Below are positions 1 to 7,600 of a stretch of DNA of 17,997 nucleotides, one piece after another. The DNA lies in NCBI GenBank assembly GCA_023807065.1, contig JAJJLU010000815.1:1-17997 (forward strand), written 5' to 3'. The stretch is from Isotricha intestinalis (taxonomy: Eukaryota; Ciliophora; Litostomatea; Vestibuliferida; Isotrichidae). Numbering within the stretch: the stretch's first letter is position 1; every line of letters starts with the position of its first letter. Both the position numbers and the translations under genes were made by a program. The notes below the pieces were generated by a model. That model had not been told where the DNA came from and did no database searches. It worked only from the letters and a program-made list of their open reading frames with translations.

Positions 1-231
1 GAAAATTATTTTTATTTTAAAACTTTCATCAAATCAAATCCATTAAAAATAAAATTTACTTATCAAAAAATAATAATACAATGTTTTAAATTTTATATAA
101 ATAATTAAGATATTAATATATATTTTTAAAGATTATATAATAATTGTTATTTTAATTAAATAAAAAATTAAACGTTAATAATAAATTTTTAATTAATTCG
201 ATTTCAAAGAATTTTGAGTAATTTAAAAAAT
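1..231. other. A/T-only leader before first gene, no feature seen
   Basis: This stretch is almost pure A and T. It has stop codons in all frames and no tRNA-like or repeated structure. It should contain the promoter and 5' UTR of the first gene, but I can point to no specific element. There is no telomeric repeat here, so the left edge of the window is probably internal to the chromosome or an assembly break. Confidence 0.5.
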
Positions 232-2082
232 ATGCTTATTATACCTGAAGAAGATGAATTTTATGTTTTAAATCCAATTGAAAATAATAGTTTAGATTTT
301 AAAAAGATAATAAAAACTTTATTTCTTCCAATTTCAATAGTTGCTTTTATATTTTTGTTGGTTCTACTTTTGATTTCTTATTTTGATAAAAAACAAAAAG
401 AACCTTATATTTCAAATGAAATTAAACAAATATTTCTTCTTAATAATTTTGTTGAAACGAATTTATATAAAGAAAACAATTCCACTAATGAAAAAGAGAA
501 CAAAAATGAAGAAACATCTCTAAAAAATGAATTAATTAAAAATTTAAGTTATATTAATTATGAAGGAGAATATTATGAAAACAATTCTCTAATTCCAAAT
601 GGTTTACTATATATGCAATTTTCAACAAATAGAAATTTATATCCTGATTATTTTCATCTTATAATAAGAATAATAAAAAATAATTATATCGATAATTGGA
701 TGACTTTTAACAATGAAATCCCTTTTAAATTTTTAAAAATAAAAGAAAAGGAAACTCCTTATAATAATAATTATATTTTATTAGAAGGAGAATTTGATTC
801 ACAAATTGAAAAAGGTTCAATTTTTAAAAAAATAAAATCATATTCAAATTGTAAAATAACTTTAATGCTAAATTTCATATCTAATGAAAATAAATCAATT
901 AATTATAAAGATAAAATATATGGAGAATTAAAATCAAAATGTGAAAATTTTCAATATGATGTCAAATTAAAAATAAAAATAAAAAACACTAAACCTGAAA
1001 AAAAAACAATAACAATTTATTCTACAATCACAGTAATAATATGTTTAATAATGATAATAAATACTAATATTATACAATGTAATTTAAAAAATTCTGAAGC
1101 TCTTGCAAATGGTGTTTCTCTTTTAACAATTTATGGAAATATTGTTTGGAATTCTTATGGTTGTTTATGTCATTTTTTTTTAACAATAAATTACCCAAAT
1201 TATGTTTATCATTTTTTTTTTCCAACTTTATTTTTCTTTATAAATTTTTCAATAACTGATTTAAGATTTTTTTATTCTATTTGGCGTTTAAAGAATCAAA
1301 AAGAATTAATGGAGCCAATAATAATAAGAAAGAAATTAGTAAAATTATATTTTATGTTTTATTTAGGAATGTTTTTTTCTTTGTTTTTTGTTACAAAATG
1401 TTTTTTTTATAAACCATATATTATTATAGGAATAATACTAACTTGGACTCCTCAAATTATATTTAATATTTATTATAATAATAGAGTTGCTTTGCCATGG
1501 TCTTATTTAATTTTTACTTCTATTTACAGATTGTTTATTCCTTGTTATTTCAGATTAAACAAAAAAAATTTTTTTTTAATTTCACCTGATTATACTTTTT
1601 GTGTTTTTATAATTATTTTAATGTTTTTTCAAATTTATATTTTATACTATCAAAAAATAAAAGGGAGTAGATTTTTTCTTCCTGAAAAATTTAGAATCAA
1701 TCAATTAGATTTTTATAAAAATAAAGAAGAAATTTTGAGTTTAAATCCTAATGCTAATAATATTGAATGTGTAATTTGTTTATATCCTCTATTTCATACT
1801 GAAAATGAACATACTAAATATTTTTTTAATGATTTTATTTCTTTAGGAGAAAATGAACATGTACAAATATTAAGGGATGATTTTAATATTTTTGAAGAAA
1901 AAAATAATTTTTATAAAAAAAAAATAAAATCTTTCTTTGAGTTCAGAGAAAGAAGCTTAAATGTTGAAGGAAAAAAATATATAATTACTCCTTGTAAACA
2001 CTTCTTTCATTCTAAATGTTTAGAAATGTGGTTCCACAGAAAAAGAGAATGTCCAAATTGTAGGACTGAAATAAACTTTTGA
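232..2082 (+). CDS. Tul1/FLY1-like multi-pass membrane RING-H2 E3 ubiquitin ligase
   Basis: Predicted 616-residue integral membrane ubiquitin ligase. A hydrophobic segment at about residues 24-46 is followed by a roughly 200-residue soluble, presumably luminal, domain. About six further membrane segments lie between residues 260 and 470. The C-terminal RING-H2 finger has C513-x2-C516, C588-x-H590-x2-H593-x2-C596 and C607-x2-C610. This plan (signal anchor, luminal domain, membrane bundle, extreme C-terminal RING) and the block ITPCKHFFHSKCLEMW match the yeast Tul1 / plant FLY1 family. Those proteins act in Golgi and endosomal membranes in quality control and, in plants, pectin modification. 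The chosen start is the first in-frame ATG after the TAA at 190-192; six further codons open upstream begin with TTG. The stop is TGA. Odd: 71 residues separate the second and third zinc ligands, longer than usual. Substrates are unknown. The family call is by eye; the RING itself is certain. Confidence 0.85.
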   Translation: MLIIPEEDEFYVLNPIENNSLDFKKIIKTLFLPISIVAFIFLLVLLLISYFDKKQKEPYISNEIKQIFLLNNFVETNLYKENNSTNEKENKNEETSLKNELIKNLSYINYEGEYYENNSLIPNGLLYMQFSTNRNLYPDYFHLIIRIIKNNYIDNWMTFNNEIPFKFLKIKEKETPYNNNYILLEGEFDSQIEKGSIFKKIKSYSNCKITLMLNFISNENKSINYKDKIYGELKSKCENFQYDVKLKIKIKNTKPEKKTITIYSTITVIICLIMIINTNIIQCNLKNSEALANGVSLLTIYGNIVWNSYGCLCHFFLTINYPNYVYHFFFPTLFFFINFSITDLRFFYSIWRLKNQKELMEPIIIRKKLVKLYFMFYLGMFFSLFFVTKCFFYKPYIIIGIILTWTPQIIFNIYYNNRVALPWSYLIFTSIYRLFIPCYFRLNKKNFFLISPDYTFCVFIIILMFFQIYILYYQKIKGSRFFLPEKFRINQLDFYKNKEEILSLNPNANNIECVICLYPLFHTENEHTKYFFNDFISLGENEHVQILRDDFNIFEEKNNFYKKKIKSFFEFRERSLNVEGKKYIITPCKHFFHSKCLEMWFHRKRECPNCRTEINF

Positions 2083-2255
2083 AAAAAGAAAATAAATGAT
2101 TTTATAAATATTAAATATTAATTATATTTGTTTAAGAAAAATATTTAGAAAGTTAAATAACAAAGAAGTCATGATAGTTATTCATACTTCTTATATCAAT
2201 CATTAAAATTTAATTTTTTAATTGAATTAAAAAGATTTTTATTTTTATAAATTAA

Positions 2256-3542
2256 ATGGAAAATCAAGGGTTAATTTCTGGGTTAAAAAATACAATTTCC
2301 AATTATGAACAAATAAATAAAAATCAACAAATGAAAATAATATCACAACAACAAACAATAGATGAATTAAATAATAGGATAAATGATTTAGAAAGTGCAA
2401 TTTCAGACAACATTCAATTAAGTAATGAAGTACATTATTTAAATGAAATTATTAATGAAAAAAATAAAATTATTGCAGAATTTCAACATTTAGCTCAAGT
2501 TTCTTCTTTAAAGTTTGAATCATATATTAATAATAATCAAATTAATCAAAATACTTTAGAAAAAAAAACCAAAAAATTAAATGAATTAAAATCTAAGTAT
2601 AATCCTCTATCAGAATCTTATAGTAAATTAGAATTAGAGTATCAAAAATTATTAAATTCTTTGAATGCAAAATCTACTTATGATTCAAAAGAAATTTCAA
2701 ATTTAAATGAAGAATTAAGTGAAATAAATACTAAATATAATTTGTTGAAACAAGAAAATGATAAAGTAAAAAATGAAAATATAAAAATGAAATCTGAGAT
2801 TAATTCATTAAATGAAAAAATTATGGAATTATCAAGATTTCAAATTAACTTTGAAAACATTAAGAATGAATGTAAAAATTTAGAAAAAGAACTTGTTGAT
2901 AAAAAAGATAAAATATTTGAATTAGATAAAACAAATGAAGAGTTAAAGGGAAAATTAATTCAATCTGATTCTAATATCAAAAGTATATCAAATTATGGAA
3001 AAGAATTAGAACAAAAAACAGAAAATTTAAATAAATTATGTCAAAAATTTGAAATGGCATATAATAATATTGTAAATGATTTACAAAGAAAAAAAATTGA
3101 CAACGAACAAATTTATAAAGATTTAGAAAATAAAAATGGAGAAATTGAGAGCTTAAAACTTAAACATCATCATGAAATTAATCTTTTAAAAAATGAAATT
3201 TCAAATTTAAAAAAAAGAGAAAATATTTATAAGGAAACTTTATCAAGATTAAAAAATCATAATTCAACAACTGATCTTTTAAATAAAACATCTAGTTTTA
3301 GTAATCAACAATTAAATAAGAGTAATATTATAAATGCACAAAATATTAATAATAATCAATTGACTATGAGTCCAAATGTTAATACAAGTTTTATGACTTA
3401 TAATCCTCCAAAAAATAATGAATTAAATAATTCAACTTTTGAGAAAGATGACTCTTTTAAATATAGTTATTTTTTAATTGATAATTTAAAAAAAGCAATT
3501 AATAAAGTTGATTTCCAAAATGAATATTCTAATCTTCTTTAG
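2256..3542 (+). CDS. Coiled-coil protein of unknown function
   Basis: A 428-residue protein with no domain I recognise. Residues about 1-310 are nearly continuous heptad-type coiled coil rich in Glu, Lys, Leu and Asn. Residues 320-395 form an Asn/Ser/Thr-rich, probably disordered linker. A short helical tail (YFLIDNLKKAINKV and a few more residues) ends the protein. There is no signal peptide, membrane segment or catalytic motif. The ATG at 2256 is the first in frame after upstream stops, and the stop is TAG. It lies 173 bp after the ligase gene and 100 bp before the POC5-like gene, on the same strand. That position makes a cytoskeletal or basal-body scaffold plausible, but this is association only. 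Long coils in A/T-rich protists attract spurious matches to myosin- and SMC-like proteins, so such hits should not be trusted. Confidence 0.88.
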   Translation: MENQGLISGLKNTISNYEQINKNQQMKIISQQQTIDELNNRINDLESAISDNIQLSNEVHYLNEIINEKNKIIAEFQHLAQVSSLKFESYINNNQINQNTLEKKTKKLNELKSKYNPLSESYSKLELEYQKLLNSLNAKSTYDSKEISNLNEELSEINTKYNLLKQENDKVKNENIKMKSEINSLNEKIMELSRFQINFENIKNECKNLEKELVDKKDKIFELDKTNEELKGKLIQSDSNIKSISNYGKELEQKTENLNKLCQKFEMAYNNIVNDLQRKKIDNEQIYKDLENKNGEIESLKLKHHHEINLLKNEISNLKKRENIYKETLSRLKNHNSTTDLLNKTSSFSNQQLNKSNIINAQNINNNQLTMSPNVNTSFMTYNPPKNNELNNSTFEKDDSFKYSYFLIDNLKKAINKVDFQNEYSNLL

Positions 3543-3642
3543 GTAATTTACTTATTTATTCTTTTTTAATAAACTTTATTTAAATTTAAAATTGGTATTT
3601 AAAACTTAAAAAAAAATCTTATAAATTTAAAAATATATAAAA

Positions 3643-4475
3643 ATGTTAAATGACAACTCAGAAAAAGATGTAGAAATACTTCAAAAAAAAATTGGAGGAG
3701 ATTATAAAACATTTATTAAACAAAACAGCAAAGATTATATGGAAAAATTAAAAGAACTTTTATCAAAAGGAATGAAAGAATATTTTGATGAATTAAATAA
3801 TAAAGTAAATGAAGAACTTTTAGTTCAAGAAACTCAACAAAAAGGATTACATGATGATATAGCCAAAGCTGAAGAAAAAGAAAAAAACATCGGAGATGTT
3901 AAATATAGAAGAAATCAAGTTTTATTAAATTCAAAATATTTAAAAAATGATATTTTACTTAAGAGAAAAGCATTAAATGGGATTTATCAAAATTATTTGA
4001 GAGAAAAAGAAATTAGAAATAGAAATGCTTTTATTTGTAAAATATTACAAGAAAATAAAATTCGAAAAATTTTTAAAGTTTTAAAAAATGATTCAATTTT
4101 CAGAAAAAATGAAGAGTATGAAGAAAAAACAAAAGAAGCGTCAGGTACTGAAGTACAAAAATTAGAAAAAAATTTAAATAATCAAAGAGAATCAATGATG
4201 AATTTAATCAAACAAGCTGAAGAAAAATTAAAACATGAAAACAGAAAAAAAATTCAAGTAAAATTAATGTTAGACCAAATGGTTTTAAGAGGAATTTCTG
4301 CTTTGAATTTACAAGCAATGCATTTATCTCAAAATAGTTTAAAAGGTAAAATATATTTGTTAAATTTAATTTTTTAGATGTTGTTAATTGTGATTATAAT
4401 AAAGAAATTGATAAAAAATATAATCAGATGTTATTCCCTGATTCTAAAAGTACTCTAAGAAGTAAACTCAAATAA
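3643..4475 (+). CDS. POC5: POC5-like centriole protein, two exons (3643-4345, 4378-4475)
   Basis: Spliced product of 266 residues: exon 1 is 703 nt, the intron 32 nt and exon 2 98 nt. In animals and algae POC5 is a centrin-binding protein of the inner centriole scaffold, needed for full-length centrioles. The key evidence is MVLRGISALNLQAMHL at residues 213-228. It follows a long charged helix and matches, from memory, the RG(V/I)xALNxEAM block near the C-terminal end of POC5 proteins. Residues 104-155 have a helical pattern of spaced aromatic and Leu residues (ILQENKIRKIFKVLK) like degenerate Sfi1/centrin-binding repeats. It is much shorter than human POC5 (about 575 residues). Without splicing the frame closes at TAG 4375-4377, inside the acceptor site; splicing adds a basic 32-residue tail starting DVVNCDYNK. 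The next gene starts 167 bp downstream. Alternative: another centrin-binding coiled-coil protein. Confidence 0.72.
4346..4377 (+). other. 32-nt spliceosomal intron in the POC5-like gene
   Basis: The donor is AAAAG|GTAAAA and the acceptor TTTTTTAG|AT with a T-rich tract. Removal joins G|AT into an Asp codon and opens a further 31 codons to TAA 4473-4475. The intron is almost all A/T and contains the stop that would end an unspliced reading. It is the only intron I can support in about 13 kb of coding sequence. Confidence 0.8.
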
Positions 4476-4642
4476 TTTTTTCTTAATATTTAAATTGATT
4501 TTTTATTTTTTTGAAGAACAAAAACTTTTAAAATTTAAAAGAAAAATATGAAATTTTTTTAATAAATCAATTCAATAAAAATAAATTATTAAAAAAATTT
4601 ACTTATAACTCAAAATATTTTTTTAAAATTTATATTAAAAAA

Positions 4643-7600
4643 ATGAATGATAATAAATCTAAAATTGAAGCAATTTATTCAAGAGGGTTAAAATTAAAAA
4701 ATGTATTAAATAAAGCAAGTAAAGTCCCAGAAGAAATGAATGATAGTTATTTAATTCTAGATGTAAAAAAAGAAAATTCATATAATTCAAAAGAAAAAGC
4801 AATTCTAGCAGAATATTCCATTAATGGTGGAAATGATAAAGATTCAATTTCAAATTCATATATTGATAATTCAAATGTTGTAAAAGGACCTCTTGACTTA
4901 AAAATGTATAATACTCTACAAATTAAAATCGATAGTTTAAATTTTATAAAAGATATTTATGGAATTGAAAGTCCCTTACTTGAGGAAAAAGATATTCTTT
5001 ACATTGAAGGAAGAATTCCAGCAAATAAAAATCAAGAGGACAATATTTTATATGATAATTTTAAATTTTATGTTAATAAAGATAAAAAAAGTGAAGAAAT
5101 TAAATTAAAAAAAGATATTTATCCAATTAAACAATTAAGTATTCATCAATTAAATATGAATGAAGAATTATTTTCAATTTTAAGCAAAGCAAATATTGTT
5201 TTTTTTGTTCATAAAATTGCTTTAAAAAAAAAATTAGAAAATACTAATGGAGCAAAAAAAAAAAAAGTTTCAAATACTGAAGATATTATTTTAGGTTATG
5301 GGAGTTTAAATTTCAGTAAAATTTTTTTTGGTGAAGAATTTAAATTTACAGGTGAAATAGATATTATTTCTGAAATTAAAGAAAAAGAAAAAAAACAAAA
5401 TGGTAATAAAACCAAAAATTCTCCTCAAAAAAAAAATATAGGTACAATAAGTTTATCAATTTATTTAACCAGAGAAAATGAAAATGTAAATGAAAAAAAT
5501 AAAAAAGAACAAGAAGAATCTAAAATAAATTTTATTCAAAATAATATAAGTAATAATAATAATGTAAACAGTAAAGAATATTTAATTGGAAATAACTTTT
5601 CAACAAATTTGGATGGGAATAAAAATATTGAATTAAAAACAGATTTATATGACGATATTTTAATTTTGTTTTTGAAAATTACAGAATTAAAAATAACAAA
5701 TGTGTCAAACAATTCAAACAATTTAAATATTCCAAATTCTCAATCAAATAACAATATAATATCAAGTAGTTCAAATAATCCAAATGTAAATGTAATAATT
5801 CCTCAAAAAAGAAATTATTTTATAATGCATAAAATTTTTCCTAAAACAGTATCAACAACAACAAATATAATGTGGAATAATATAAATCCAAATTTTAAAT
5901 ATTTTCAACAAATGCCATTTATATTAAATCCAGAAAATGCAGAATTATTAGATAATGGAATTTTCTTAATTGAATTATGGAATAAAAATGAAGATGATGA
6001 AATAGTTGGAGTTGTAAAATTAAATTTAAGAAATGTTTTAGATGCTTTAAAAATTGATGAAGATACAATAACAATCAATCAATTAAATTTAAATAACTTT
6101 CCTTATGTTATTTATGATGATTTTTTCCCAGTAGAATTATATGATTATTTACCTGATGTTGGAAGTATTTATTTAAAAATTATGATGGGAATTGGAACTC
6201 CAATCCAATTAAATAATTTTTTAGAAAATATTAAAAAAGATGAAACCCCAAGAAATAGTATTAAAGAAATGATAAATAAAGAAATATTTATAAGAGATAG
6301 CAACCAAAGTATTAATGTTAATAATACTAAGGATATTCCTAATAAAAGTAATAAATCTATTAATAAGTCAATAAGTAAAACTCATAGTAAAAATTCTTTA
6401 AATAAATCTAAAGATAGTATTTCTTTAGATCCTTTTAGAATAACTGCTGGGAATAATTTTGAAATAAAAAATGCTTATGAAAGAAAAAAAAGTGATGTGT
6501 CTAAAAATATAAGTCAAAATGAAGAAAATGAAGAGGAAGAAGAAAATGAGAATGAAGAAAAAGAAGAAAATGAAGATAATTATAATGATGAAAGTGTAAG
6601 CAAAGCAGCTGATATTAATGTGGAAGAAATGATGGAAAAAAATAAAAAAGAAGTTGAAGATTTGGGTAATAAATATCAACTTCCTTTAGATACTTTTAAA
6701 AAAACTAATAGTTCAAATTTTGAACAAGATAAAAATAATGCTTTAAATCCATTTTTAGTGCCTGAAATAAATGACGAAGAGAAGGAAACTGGAGCTTTTA
6801 AAAATGGATTTCAAAGTAATCAAATTAAAGAAGAAGATAATTTTTTTAATGATGACAATATTCCTAAATTTGAAAAAAAAGATAATCAACCTCCTCAAAC
6901 TATAAATATTAGTATTGATGTTCAAACAACTCATCAACAAAAAAATATAAATAATGAAAATAATAATATTCCACAATTTTCAAATAGTATGAAAGAATCT
7001 TTACCACAATTTCAAGAAAAAAACATTGAATCAAAAAAAAGTATAAAAAAAGAAAAAACATCAAAAAAAAAAGAAGATAAAATAGAAAAACCAGATTTCA
7101 GTCAAAGTGAAAATGTGGGGTTAAAAAAAAAAAAATCAGAAAAAAAACCTGAAAAAAAGATAGAAAAAAAAAAGTCTTCAAAAAAAAAAGAAGAACAAAA
7201 ATTAGAAATAATAAATCAAGAAAAAGAAAAAATAAATGAATTAACATCTTCAATAAATAAAAATATACCAAATTCAGTATTAGATAATCAATCAAATGTT
7301 CAAAAAATAGATTCTCCTTTAAAAAGACATTTATTTACATTATATATAGATAAAATTATTAATTGTCAAATTTTAAGTAAATTACCAAATTGTTATTTAA
7401 GATATCAATTTTTTTCAGATCAAAAACCAATTAGAAGTGAGATTTTTTCTTTTAGTTCTTTTACTGTTGATTCATCATCTATTGATGTAGATATGAAAAG
7501 TTCTCATTCAATAATTTTACCTGTTTCAGAAAAATTAAAAGATTATTTGGATGATTTTTTAATTGAAATATTATATAATGATTCAAATAACAATAATAAT

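Noticed and set aside
214..231. Longer start for the membrane RING ligase at a TTG
   Set aside because: TTG is not a usual start in a eukaryotic nuclear gene. The first in-frame ATG after the upstream stop is at 232 and still keeps the whole first membrane segment.
6340..6425. Possible short direct repeats or CRISPR-like array (repeating AATAAA/AGT units)
   Set aside because: This is low-complexity coding for Asn-Lys-Ser repeats within the C2 protein. There are no constant repeats with unique spacers, and the genome is eukaryotic.
5536..7295. Several - strand open frames inside the C2CD3-like gene
   Set aside because: They encode Phe/Ile/Leu-rich strings that are the antisense of Lys/Glu/Asn codons, and they lie inside a long intact gene.
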